64,000 nucleotides of DNA from Phaseolus vulgaris (taxonomy: Eukaryota > Streptophyta > Magnoliopsida > Fabales > Fabaceae), in assembly GCF_000499845.2 (NCBI RefSeq), contig NC_023751.2, positions 11,695,564-11,759,563 of the forward strand, given 5' to 3'. Positions 11,501-21,837 of this stretch are shown here, in pieces. The position numbers and the translations under genes were made by a program. Every line of letters begins with the position of its first letter. Within the stretch, counting starts at the first letter, position 1. The notes beneath the pieces were generated by a model. It was not told where the DNA came from, searched no databases, and saw nothing but the letters and a program-made list of their open reading frames with translations.

Positions 11501-12898
11501 CTAAATTTGATATTGAACATCTGGAATAATGCTAATAGAAGTTGCATTCATGAACTCTTCATCGGATTCTAGCATGCTCATATTATCTGGTGAAAGACAA
11601 ACTTCCAAATCAATGCTTCCCCCTCCTTCACGACCTGGATATGATGTCACTTTCCCGTCAAACTTGTTAGCATACCCACTTCTAGCGGCCACTGCTTTTC
11701 CCATTCCAAACTCATTTCCATACACGTTAAACCTGGGCGAGCTACCCATCGACACACAGTAGGGGTCAAAGAAACGACCAAGTTCATATATCAAAGGAGA
11801 TTGTAACCACTCTTTGAGAAATTGCAGTACCACTGTCTCATTATGGTTTGCAACAGTCAAGTGTAACTTCCACGCTGCCCATCCTAGACCATTCTCAAGT
11901 AATTCCCCTGTCGTTGTTTCTGCACTCACTAAATGAATTGAGTTTCCAAAGTATTCCTCAGGCAGTGGTTCCATTCTTGATCGATTGTTTGTGGCCAACT
12001 TGCAACTTGTTCTTTGGTCGTAGCGTGGGGAGCGGGCACGAGTTATGCATCTCCAAACAAGTGCTGATAATGACTGGAATGAAGAGATTTTTGTGGTATT
12101 GCACTCTGAGTTGGCTTTTGCTTTCAGTTTCGCAATAGAGTCTGCCGAAAAGTGGAAGACTCTCTCTCTCAGAAAGGGTGCTTCAAATCTGGTAATAAAC
12201 TCGTCGTGATGTTTGAAAGGAAGATTGATTGGAGGACTGCAATCATTCGGAAACCATCTATTGTGAATGAGTTGATGTGAAGTGGAAACTTCATATTCGT
12301 GGCCTTGAGCTTGGACATGGGCTTGAAAGATCCGAGACCATGTATTGAAGAAATTCCAATAAGAAGTGCCATCAGCAATAGCATGGTTCATGGAACAACC
12401 TATGAAAACACCATCCACTAGTTCAGTGACTTGGATGGACAACAAAGGCATGGTGTGACCATCGTGGTTGACTGCTTTGTGGTGGTCAAAGAATGAGTGA
12501 AGAATGGGTGGGACGTCAATGGGAGAGAGTATGTGAGATATGGTGATGTCCAAGGTTGCATAGATGAATCTAGCTCCATCACTGTTTTCGCAATCAATGA
12601 AAACAGCATAAGAGGGAGGGTCTTGGGTTTTGCGGGTGACGAGGCGGCCAGCTAATGGGTAGAAATCGGAGAGGGTGAGAGAAAGAGAGTGTCTGAGGTT
12701 CTCCAAGAGTTTATCTATGAAATGATGTTGATGAACTAGTGTTGAAGGCTTCTTGAAAAGTAGACCCTTCTGGATATAGTGGGCACACAACATAGCAATA
12801 TCCCAAGGCGTTAAATTGCATATTTGGTTTGACACTTGGGTGGGGCGGTGCGGCTTGACGAAGCACTCGGAAATGCGACGAAAGGCAGGGGTAACCAT
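11501..12898 (-). CDS. BAHD (HXXXD-type) acyltransferase, gene A
   Basis: Single-exon gene for a 465-residue protein. BAHD enzymes move an acyl group from a CoA thioester to an alcohol or amine, usually in the cytosol; the substrate is unknown. The catalytic motif is H172-A-I-A-D176, while the paralogues have H-S-L-G-D or H-S-V-G-D. The structural motif usually DFGWG reads E-F-G-M-G at 396-400. The chosen start is the ATG at 12898; five upstream in-frame codons begin with GTG, and the paralogues begin M-x-x-P at this point. It is the most diverged intact member, with an extended C-terminus (ISIIPDVQYQI). Sequence similarity places it with the group annotated 'uncharacterized acetyltransferase At3g50280-like' by recall. 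There is no signal peptide. Confidence 0.93.
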   Translation of the reverse strand: MVTPAFRRISECFVKPHRPTQVSNQICNLTPWDIAMLCAHYIQKGLLFKKPSTLVHQHHFIDKLLENLRHSLSLTLSDFYPLAGRLVTRKTQDPPSYAVFIDCENSDGARFIYATLDITISHILSPIDVPPILHSFFDHHKAVNHDGHTMPLLSIQVTELVDGVFIGCSMNHAIADGTSYWNFFNTWSRIFQAHVQAQGHEYEVSTSHQLIHNRWFPNDCSPPINLPFKHHDEFITRFEAPFLRERVFHFSADSIAKLKAKANSECNTTKISSFQSLSALVWRCITRARSPRYDQRTSCKLATNNRSRMEPLPEEYFGNSIHLVSAETTTGELLENGLGWAAWKLHLTVANHNETVVLQFLKEWLQSPLIYELGRFFDPYCVSMGSSPRFNVYGNEFGMGKAVAARSGYANKFDGKVTSYPGREGGGSIDLEVCLSPDNMSMLESDEEFMNATSISIIPDVQYQI

Positions 12899-13052
12899 GA
12901 TGCAGATGGCCACTCACTCCAACTTAGATTTTTGTGGAACAAAGCTTAGAGATTTTACCCAATATACTTCATTTTTTAATCATACACTAAATAACACTAC
13001 TCAACAACCTTTATAATAATTATCGGATCCTTTCTGCATGACATGCTGAAGG

Positions 13053-13376
13053 AAAAGATCTCTTTTGACACCAAAAACATATACCTAACATTACATTATA
13101 ATAATATAATAATATTAAAAATTTAAAAATAAATTAAATATGATTAAAATATTAGTGTGATATAGCATTTGGAAAAGTAACCTTTAGAAACCATTATTAA
13201 AAAGTGCAGATCACAAAAGATCTCTTTTGACACCAAAAACATATACCTAACATTACATTATAATAATATAATAATATTAAAAATTCAAAAATAAATTAAA
13301 TACGATTAAAATACTAGTGTGATATAGCATTTGGAAAAGTAACCTTTAGAAACCATTTCTAAAAAGTGCAGATCAC
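13053..13376. repeat. 162-bp perfect-phase tandem duplication upstream of gene A
   Basis: Unit 1 (13053-13214) and unit 2 (13215-13376) both start aaaagatctcttttgacacc and end aaaagtgcagatcac. They differ at only a handful of bases. The duplication lies about 150-480 bp upstream of the gene A start codon, in its likely promoter region. Confidence 0.85.
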
Positions 13377-13379
13377 ATT

Positions 13380-14395
13380 TATGATTTTAAAGTTTCATAG
13401 CCTTTTTCTTTTTCTTGTCTAGAAAAAAGAAATGATACTTTAAATAAGTTGTATATAATTGTTAATATGATTAAATTAGATATAAATATATATAATAAAG
13501 GATAAATTTATAATTAAATAATTTTAAAAAAATTAAAATAATAATATTGAGAGATGTAATGTGATTTAAAATTTTTAATATATTATTAAAAAAACACGGC
13601 AGAAAAAAAAGCAAAGAAGATAAAATAGAACAAAAAATTTGACACTGAAAACTAAAATTTGACACTGACAGCTTTGCGTGTTCAGCAATTTATCTTTACT
13701 TATAAAAGTGGAAATGTTTCCGAAAACGACGAGAAAAAGTAAACTAATTTGTTTTATATACTCTCTCGCAAATCCTACTCAATTATTTTCTGCAACAAGC
13801 TCAATGTCAATCACGTGACTTCATGGTCCATTTCAATCATCGAGAAAACTATTTAATAATAATAACGAAAATATTTTGTTAACATTTTTTCTTCACTGAC
13901 TGCTTCGTGACATTATATAAAAATGTGAAAGTAGGATATTTTGTAATTATAATAAACTACAAGAAAAATTGAATTTATATATAGTTAAGATCTGTGTTAA
14001 GATCCAAAATTCTTATATAAAACTATTTGTATATAAAACTATCTACAATAGTTTTAAATACGAACTATAAAAAAAAAAATGGTAAAGACAAAAAAAAAGT
14101 TAAGATGACATGGTCTTATCCTTTTACTTCTAAGGTGTTTTTTTATTTTTCTTTTTCATTACCAAAAGTTCTTACTTCATCACCATCTTGGTTAAAGAAG
14201 GTTAGGGATGATTTTTTTCATACATCCTAATGGTTTTCACCATTTAAGAGGACTTTTTCCAAAAAATATCATCATTCTCAAACAATTTTTTTCAACTTGG
14301 TCTATCTATAGGACCTCTTTTTCTGAACTCCCACTGCTTCCAAGTTTTAAGACATGTTTGCCTTTTTCTTATTCAACTGTTAATTTTTATAGACT
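13380..14395. other. Intergenic AT-rich DNA
   Basis: No gene recognised. At 13963 the sequence ctacaagaaaaattgaattt resembles a CACTA terminus, but no partner end was found. Confidence 0.4.
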
Positions 14396-14399
14396 TTGT

Positions 14400-15475
14400 T
14401 AAATGCAGGGATTCAGAATTCGTGGACGAATTCTCTCCAACTCGGGGAGCATGATGGAGATCAATTAAGAGAGGATTTCACTAATGGAGGAAGAGGTCAT
14501 CCACCCAAGCATTTAAAGTTCTTCCTTCTAGTCTTCTCAAAAATTAAAGAAGAATTAAATAAAGAGAGGATCAAGCCTAAAGCCAACAAGAAGACTATAA
14601 GCATTCAAGAATGAGCTCCAATTAATATCTCTCTTTATAGTTTCTTTTGTATAAATTTGTAAATAATATAGAATAGCTTTAGGATGTGCTAAAGAGGGAA
14701 ACCTTAAAGACACCTCCATTGTATAGCACTTTAGGCGCTAGTTTTAGGAAAAATCTAGAAAGTTGTCTCTTCACACTCCTTTAGATTCTAGAATAGAAGG
14801 AGTTAGAAAGTGACCTTTCAAAAGCTTCTCTTGTACTTTGTGACCGGCTCTCTCTACTATAAAAGGGGTGCTTAGGTCTTTGAAAAAATAAGAATTGATT
14901 TTGTGAGTAAAGAACCTCTCCCAAATTGGTGAGTGAAATTGAGAGAGACTTGTGTCTTCTTCTCTTCTAGTCTTATCTTGAGTGCATTCTTGGACTCTTA
15001 AGTGGCGGCAACTGCACTCATCTTGAAGCCTTTCATCCTTCAAGTGTTGTGCACATTCCAAGAGCTTCATCCACATAAGTCCATTTTCCCTTCATTCCAA
15101 ATTACCCATTTTTGTTCTACTTGTTTATTTTCACTTTCAATCGGTGCAATCTCTTCCTTATGATGTCCTCTTTCATTTGCTGCACTTATATTCAATTTTA
15201 ATCGGTGCAAATTGGTTGTTCTTGTTGTTTTGGTCATGTCCTCCATGGATATAATTGCTATATATATGTTGTGTTCTTGAGTTTCTATTCATGGGTTTGC
15301 TGTTCAAAATGGGTTTCTATGTGAGTTTGGCTTGATTACTTGTGTTTTGGTGAGTTCTTGAATGTTAAGAACATTGATCCAATTCTTAAAAAGTGCCTAT
15401 TCATATTTCAACTCTTGTTGAATCCATAACATGTCCATATCATATCTCTATCATGTTATTGGAATCACATCAATA
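14400..15475 (+). mobile_element. Ty3/gypsy-like LTR and 3' internal remnant
   Basis: The stretch runs from a glycine/arginine-coding tail next to 'gaggacgaattctctccaac'-type sequence (14411-14450) into long untranslated sequence with a clear TATAAAA box (14858-14864) and pyrimidine-rich transcribed sequence. This resembles the 3' end of polyprotein plus LTR of legume Ty3/gypsy elements as I recall them. I found no matching second LTR or TSD, so borders are approximate. Confidence 0.4.
14858..14864 (+). promoter_or_regulatory. TATA box of the LTR-like remnant
   Basis: TATAAAA in the context ctactataaaaggggtgc, a canonical plant TATA box followed by a GC-richer leader. Confidence 0.45.
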
Positions 15476-15479
15476 TGGG

Positions 15480-16132
15480 AGATTGTTTGGATTGATGAAT
15501 GATACATTGGATTTGTAAGAATTATTTATTAAATTTTTTGAGTAATGTGATATTTGAGATATAATTTAGATATTATTTTAAAAATATAAAATGTAGGTTT
15601 ACAAATTATTATTTTTTATTACAAATTATTTAAATAATAAATTATGATATATTTTTTTTATATACGAAATGAGTTATACTAGATTTCAGGAGACATTAAT
15701 TTATTTTTCTACCATGTGAATAGAAATTGATTAATTCATCTTTTCTTTAGATGTTATCTTGCTACCTTCTTATACCAACTATTTTAACACAGCGGATAAA
15801 TTTAGGAAAATGATAGTGTGACAACTCAAAGAGTTGTATACAATCCTGATGGGATAGGTTTAGAAATAAATATATATAATAAAGGGTAAATTTGTAATTA
15901 AATGATATGAAAAAGTATTAAAATAATAATATTAAGAGTTGTAATGTAGTTGTATAAAAAAATGTGGTTGTCCATATATCATTACTCATAAATTTAACGG
16001 ATAATGTTCCAATAATGACTTCTCTCAATTAATAAAACCCAAAAATTACCAATAAATAAAATAAAATAAAATAAAAACAGAAACGAGATTACATTAATTA
16101 AGAGCTGTCCCTTTATCACCATTTTTAGCAAA
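15480..16132. other. 3' flank of pseudogene B, duplicated at gene D
   Basis: Pieces at 15663-15740 and 15990-16132 match 35330-35560 closely (for example gagttatactaga, cattaattaagagctgtccc). The duplication joining B and D therefore includes the downstream DNA. A decayed relative of the 'tttgtgagtgatgtgat' repeat lies at 15480-15620. Confidence 0.65.
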
Positions 16133-17208
16133 CTACAACAGCAAGGGATTGAACACAGAAACTGCATTCTCGAACTCCTTGTCTGATTCCAAAGCACTCA
16201 TTGTATGCTGTCACTTTGCCTTCAAATTTATTTGCATAGCCACTTCTAGCAGCCACCGCTTTCCCCATTCCAAATTCACTCCCATACATATTGAACTTGG
16301 GCGAGCTAGCCATCAACACGCTGTACGGGTCAAAGAAACGACCCATTTGATATATCAAAGGAGACTCTAACCATCCTTCCAGAAATTTCAACGCCACTCT
16401 ATTGTTAAGGTTTGGAACAGCCATATGCAACTTCCATGCTGCCCATCCTAGACCATTCTCAAGCAATTCCCCTGTTATCGATCTCCAAACAAGTGGATGA
16501 TGACTGGAAAGAAGAGATTCTTGTGGTATTAAATTCTGAGTTGGCCTTGGCTTTCAGTTTTGCTATAGACTCTGCTGAAAAGTGGAAGGTTCTCTCGCTC
16601 AGCAAGGGCGCTTCAAATCTATTGATAAACTCGTCATGATGTTTGAAAGGAAGAGAGATTGGTGGACTACAATTATTTGGAAACCAACTATTGTGAAGGG
16701 GTTGGTGTGAGATGGGAACATCGTATTCATGGTTTTCAGCCTGAGATTGCGCTTGAAAGATCTGCGACCATGTATTGAAGAAATTCCAAAACGAAGTGCC
16801 ATCTCCTACAGAGTGATTCATGGAGCAACCTATGAAAACACCATCCACTAGTTCAGTGACTTGGATGGACAACAAGGGCATGGTGTGACCGTCATGGTTG
16901 AGTGCTTTGTGGTGGTCAAAGAATGAGTGAAAAACGGAAGGGATGTCAACTGGGGAGAGTAAGTCAGATATGGTGACATCTAAGGCTGCATAGATGAATC
17001 GAGCTCCATCACTGTTGTTGCAATCAACAGAAACAGTATAAGAGGGAGGTTGTTGGGTTTTGTGGGTGACAAGACGACCAGAGAGTGGATAGAAATGGAA
17101 GAGGGTGAGAGAAAGAGAGTGCTTGAGCTTCTCCAACAGATTCTCCATGAAATATTGTTGATCCTCAAGAGTTGCAGGCTTGCTGAAGAGCAAACCCTTA
17201 TGGATATA

Positions 17209-17475
17209 TGTTGCAACAAGACTTTCTTTTGTGATTGAAAACTAACGTGAATTTTATTAGTATTGAAACAGAGGATTACAACAGCTATTTAATCTCTAGA
17301 AAAATCAATCTCTCACACTGATATTTAGTTCTGTTTACAACCTCTAAGCAAAACTAATCTAACTAACTCTAACAACTTCTTACTGTTAATGCCACAACAG
17401 CATGGTGTTAGTTACAAGGCTACTAAAACTATGCTTTAGTAACACAACCATCAGATAACTTGCACTACAACAACA
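17209..17475 (-). repeat. 3' LTR of the copia element
   Basis: 267 bp, identical to the other LTR except for one base near its outer end. Confidence 0.95.
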
Positions 17476-17483
17476 CACCTCCT
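17476..17483 (-). other. Polypurine tract
   Basis: AGGAGGTG on the minus strand immediately precedes the 3' LTR, the expected place for plus-strand priming. Confidence 0.8.
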
Positions 17484-17793
17484 AGTACAAGTTATCCAAG
17501 CTTTCCATTCCCATAAGCTCCTTCAATTCCTCAAACCTCACTCTCTTAAGAGGTTTGGTCAGTATGTCAGCCAACTGAACCTCGGTTCTACAATGCTCCA
17601 CATCAAGCTTGTCTTCATTCACTTGTTCTCTAAGAAAATGATACCTCCTCTCAATGTGCTTGCTCCTGCCATGACTAACAGGGTGTTTTGCAAGATCAAT
17701 TGCAGACTTGTTATCAATCAGCAGCTTCACCTTGGTACTGTCACAAATCCTCATTTCTTCCAATTTTGATCCACATAGCTTGACAAGCAGCAT
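17482..17793 (-). pseudogene. Copia polyprotein part 3: C-terminal RNase H tail
   Basis: It contains DNKSAIDLAKHPVSHGRSKH, then HCRTEVQLADILTKPL, the conserved end of copia RNase H, with stop TAG near 17482. It is separated from part 2 by the ~5-nt deletion. Confidence 0.88.
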
Positions 17794-19060
17794 ATGATGC
17801 AGCTACATACTCTGCCTCACACGATGACAAAGCTACCACATCCTGTTTCTTTGAGCTCCAGCATATCAATGCCTTCCTAATCATGAACAAATACCCAGCA
17901 GTACTCTTCTTATCATCCACATCACCTCCCCAGTCAGAATCTGAATACCCCAAAACTTCAATTTTCTTCAAATTGTTTTCACTTAGCATCAACACGCCAT
18001 GATCGGTAGTTCCTTTTATAAACCTCAAAATTCTCTTGACTGCAAGCAAGTGGCATGACCTTGGCTGTTCCATGAATCTGCTCAATAACCCAACACTATG
18101 ACTGATATCAGGTCTAGTGTTGCACAAGTATCTCAGTGAACCAATGATCTGTTTGTACAGTGTAGCATCTACAAGCTCCCCTGGTGATTCTCTGCTCAGT
18201 TTCAAACCAGTCTCCATGGGTGTAATAGCTGGATTGCAGTTTGCCATTTTGAACCTCTTCAAAATGTCTTCAGCATACTTCTTTTGATGAAGAAAGACCC
18301 CTCTGTCAGTGAATTTAAATTCCATCCCTAGAAAATATGACAAATTTCCTAGATCACTCATCTCAAATTCCTTCATCAGCATTGACTTGAACTTCATATT
18401 TTCTTGCTCATTTGCACCTGTGATCAGTAGATCATCCACATAAAGACATAGGATCATATGATCAGACTTACTAGAGCCCTTCACATATACTCCATGTTCT
18501 GAAACACACTTAGTGCATCCTGCCTTTATCAGAAAACTATCAATCCTCTTATTCCAAGCTCTTGGAGCTTGTTTCAGCCCATACAGTGCCTTCTTGAGCC
18601 TATACACTTTGCTCTCTTGACCCTTAACTTCAAAACCTGGTGGTTGCTTCACATAGACTTCCTCTTCTAATGGACCATTCAAAAATGCAGATTTTACATC
18701 CAGTTGATGCAAATTCCATCCATACTGTGTTGCTATTGCTACCAAAATCCTGACAGTTTCTAGTCTAGCTACTGGTGCATATACCTCATTAAAGTCAATA
18801 CCTGCCCTCTGCAGAAACCCCTTTGCTACCAACCTTGCCTTATACTTTGCAATCTCACCATTTGGCCTCAGCTTCAGCTTGTAAACCCACTTTACATCAA
18901 TTGCCTTCTTCTCAGTTTGTGACACAAGTACCCAAGTCTTATTCTTCTCAATAGCTGCCAATTCCTCTTTCATAGCATCTAGCCAATTTGAATCTCTCAT
19001 TGCTGATTCGAGATTTATTGGTTCTGATTCAGCTAACATGTACCACCTACAGTAATTCAC
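17741..19060 (-). pseudogene. Copia polyprotein part 2: reverse transcriptase and most of RNase H, frame-broken
   Basis: 439 codons. Motifs: [11 protein letters not shown] (119-129), [10 protein letters not shown] (160-169), the YVDD active site at 207-210, and RNase H-type YSDSDWGGD with SSCEAEY. It is out of frame with part 1; the junction carries a probable insertion. It ends early after AMWIKI because about 5 nt are missing, which shifts the expected ...WIKSLLEEMRI continuation into the next frame (17482-17793). Confidence 0.9.
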
Positions 19061-21530
19061 CCTCTTGGCCTATTGCTTGATCAGGAAACACATCATACTC
19101 TGTCAATCTTACTGAAGGTACCCTTGTTCTAGTTGATCTTCTGACCACTGGTTGTTCAGGTCCAGTTTCAGTACCAACCCTGATAGGATTCTCTTCAGCA
19201 TCACAGTCATCAAGAGTGGCTCTAACTGTAGGTGGTACAATTTCTCTCTGTGTTGAATTTTCATTCCAGCACCAGCCTCTTGCCTCATCAAATTGTACAT
19301 CCCTACTCTTGACCATCTTGTGATCTGTTGGTGAATACAATTTGTAAACACCAGTTGAGTGATAACCAACGAACACCATTGTTTGACTTCTATCATCCAA
19401 CTTTTTTCTCAATTGTTCTGGTACATGTCTATAGCACAGTGAGCCAAACACCCTAAAGTGACCAACACTTGGCTTCTCACCAGTCCATGCTTCATAAGGT
19501 GTCACACCTTGCAGCTTCTTTGTAGGACTTCTATTCAGAATGTACACTGCAGTAGCAGCAGCTTCTGCCCAAAACCTCTTTGGCATTCCTTTTCCATTGA
19601 GCATACTTCTAGCCATATTCATTATGCTCCTATTCTTCCTCTCAGCAATGCCATTATGTTGTGGTGTGTATGGAGCTACAATCTCATGAATTATGCCCTC
19701 ATTCTCACAGAATTTGGCAAATTCAAGGGAAGTGTATTCACCTCCACCATCAGATCTCAATTTCTTAATGCTACAACCACTGTCCTTCTCAACAAGTAGC
19801 TTAAATTTCTTGAACTGTGGGAAGGTGTCACTCTTTTTCTCAATTATATATATCCACACATGTCTAGTGTACTCATCAATGAAAGTGAGAAAATAGTGAT
19901 TACCTCCAATAGATTGAGCCTCCATAGGACCACACAAATCAGAATGTACAACTTGCAATTTCTGTGATGATTTCATGGGTAAATCATGCTTGAATGCCTT
20001 TCTTGCAGACTTAGCAATGCAGCATTCTTTGCAAAGTTGTCTTGGAAACTGAATTTTAGGAAGACCAGTCACCATACCCTTTGCATTCAACATGCTCAGG
20101 TTCCTAAAATTCAAATGGCCATATCTATGATGCCATGTCCAATTCTGATCATCAGCAACAGTGGTAACAAAACATTTGTGATCAATCATGTTAATGCACA
20201 CTTTGAAGGTTTTGTTACTTGACAGTGGAGCTTTAAGAACCAATCTCTCTTTTGAATCAAACAGCTTCATTTCTTTATCCACCATCTTCACTGTATAATT
20301 CTTCTCAAGTAATTGACCAACACTAATCAAGTTACTCCTCATGCGTGGCACATACAACACATCTGTGATGATAGCCTCTTTGCCATCCTTCCTCTTCACC
20401 ATGATGCTTCCAATGCCCTCAGAATTCACTTGACTATTGTCTGCAAATCTGATTCCTCTAGAACTAGATTCATCCAGATCTACAAACCAACCTCTGTTTC
20501 CAGTCATGTGGTTGCTGCAACCTGTGTCTAGGTACCACACATTTGATGTGTCATCATCCAATTGTGTTGTAGCCATCAACATTGCATCATCTGAGTCACT
20601 TTCTGCCAGCTGAGCCTCATCTTTTCCTTGATTGTTTGATCCTTTACTTGGACAATCTCTTGCATAATGACCATACTTTTCACAACAAAAACATTTGACC
20701 TCATTCAGATCCTTCTTCTTTGGATTCTTACTACTAGAAGCACCTTTGTTCTTGGCATCATTCTGATTCTTTGAACATTTGTTCTCAGATTCAGTATTAC
20801 CCTTCTTCTTTTTCCACTTCTCTTTGTTCTTCTTGAACCATGAAGCCTCATCTTTGACTTTCTTGGTGAATTTTGCTTGCAAAGCCTGATCTATTCCCTT
20901 CTCTGTTTTCCTCTGCTTCAGCCTCATCTCATGAGCTTCCAGAGTAGCTTGTAACTCCTCAAGCTTCATAACAGAAAGATCCTTAGACTCTTCAATTGCA
21001 ACTACAATGTGATCAAAATTTGCAGTTAAGGCCCTCAACACCTTCTCAATCTTTTGCAAACTAGTGACCGTTTCACCACATGTTTTCATCTGATTGGTCA
21101 AGACTACCAATCTTGAAAAGAATTCTGATATGGCTTCACCTTCTTTCATATTCAACACCTCATACTGCTTCCTCAAAGCCTGTAACTTCACCTTCTTTAA
21201 CTTTTCATCACCTCCATAGAGCCTTTTTAGAGTCTCCCATGCTCCCTTCGCCGTTTCTTCCTCAATGATCTTCTCAAAGACATTACCATCAACGCATTGA
21301 TGTATGATGAACAAAGCCTTTCCATCTTTCTTCTTCATATCATGATGCAAGGTTCTTGCAGCCTCATTGGTATCTGCTGCCAATTCTGCAACTCCATCAT
21401 TCACAATTTCAAGCACATCTTGAAATCTGAATATGACCTTCATCTGCGCACACCACCGATCATAATTCTCACCTTTGAACACCGGAAGATTCGCCGGAAA
21501 TTGGGAACTCGTCGTACTTTGATTTGCCAT
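19047..21530 (-). CDS. Copia polyprotein part 1: Gag, protease, integrase
   Basis: 827 codons from the ATG at 21530. Gag includes the zinc knuckle C280-x2-C283-x4-H288-x4-C293. The protease active site is D335-T-G-C-S-N-H-M. The integrase has an HHCC zinc site (H468, H472, C500, C503) and the catalytic triad D531, D594, E630, with the standard 35-residue gap between the last two. The frame should run on into RT but hits a TAG just after GQEGELL. Part 2 begins in another frame with a 14-bp overlap. Confidence 0.93.
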   Translation of the reverse strand: MANQSTTSSQFPANLPVFKGENYDRWCAQMKVIFRFQDVLEIVNDGVAELAADTNEAARTLHHDMKKKDGKALFIIHQCVDGNVFEKIIEEETAKGAWETLKRLYGGDEKLKKVKLQALRKQYEVLNMKEGEAISEFFSRLVVLTNQMKTCGETVTSLQKIEKVLRALTANFDHIVVAIEESKDLSVMKLEELQATLEAHEMRLKQRKTEKGIDQALQAKFTKKVKDEASWFKKNKEKWKKKKGNTESENKCSKNQNDAKNKGASSSKNPKKKDLNEVKCFCCEKYGHYARDCPSKGSNNQGKDEAQLAESDSDDAMLMATTQLDDDTSNVWYLDTGCSNHMTGNRGWFVDLDESSSRGIRFADNSQVNSEGIGSIMVKRKDGKEAIITDVLYVPRMRSNLISVGQLLEKNYTVKMVDKEMKLFDSKERLVLKAPLSSNKTFKVCINMIDHKCFVTTVADDQNWTWHHRYGHLNFRNLSMLNAKGMVTGLPKIQFPRQLCKECCIAKSARKAFKHDLPMKSSQKLQVVHSDLCGPMEAQSIGGNHYFLTFIDEYTRHVWIYIIEKKSDTFPQFKKFKLLVEKDSGCSIKKLRSDGGGEYTSLEFAKFCENEGIIHEIVAPYTPQHNGIAERKNRSIMNMARSMLNGKGMPKRFWAEAAATAVYILNRSPTKKLQGVTPYEAWTGEKPSVGHFRVFGSLCYRHVPEQLRKKLDDRSQTMVFVGYHSTGVYKLYSPTDHKMVKSRDVQFDEARGWCWNENSTQREIVPPTVRATLDDCDAEENPIRVGTETGPEQPVVRRSTRTRVPSVRLTEYDVFPDQAIGQEGELL

Positions 21531-21554
21531 TGCGGAAATTGGATCTTAACCAAT

Positions 21555-21567
21555 GCTCTTGATACCA
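21555..21567 (-). other. Primer-binding site (tRNA-iMet type)
   Basis: On the minus strand TGGTATCAAGAGC lies three bases inside the 5' LTR. This is the usual copia priming motif for initiator methionine tRNA. Confidence 0.85.
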
Positions 21568-21570
21568 GTT

Positions 21571-21837
21571 TGTTGGAACAAGACTTTCTTTTGTGATTGA
21601 AAACTAACGTGAATTTTATTAGTATTGAAACAGAGGATTACAACAGCTATTTAATCTCTAGAAAAATCAATCTCTCACACTGATATTTAGTTCTGTTTAC
21701 AACCTCTAAGCAAAACTAATCTAACTAACTCTAACAACTTCTTACTGTTAATGCCACAACAGCATGGTGTTAGTTACAAGGCTACTAAAACTATGCTTTA
21801 GTAACACAACCATCAGATAACTTGCACTACAACAACA
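21571..21837 (-). repeat. 5' LTR of the copia element
   Basis: 267 bp. On the minus strand it opens TGTTGTTGTAGTGC and closes GTTCCAACA. Confidence 0.95.

Larger units (their letters stand above)
17209..21837 (-). mobile_element. Ty1/copia LTR retrotransposon, 4.6 kb, nearly complete
   Basis: It has two 267-bp LTRs with TG...CA ends, a 5-bp target duplication atata (17204-17208 and 21838-21842), a tRNA-iMet-type primer site and a polypurine tract. It encodes Gag, protease, integrase, RT and RNase H in copia order. The LTRs differ at a single base (17214 c versus 21576 g), so insertion was recent. The coding region has two frame breaks, so this copy cannot make a full polyprotein. It inserted into BAHD pseudogene B. 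Confidence 0.97.

Noticed and set aside
11529..12138. ORFs on the strand opposite gene A (likewise opposite C, D and E)
   Set aside because: They are antisense shadows that recur at the same place in each paralogue; no independent coding evidence.
12899..12913. Upstream start of gene A
   Set aside because: The codon is GTG. The ATG at 12898 matches the N-termini of the paralogues.
13963..14010. CACTA-like terminus ctacaagaaaaattg
   Set aside because: No partner end or 3-bp duplication was found, so no element is called.
19458..21596. ORFs opposite the copia polyprotein
   Set aside because: Shadows of the gag-pol frame.
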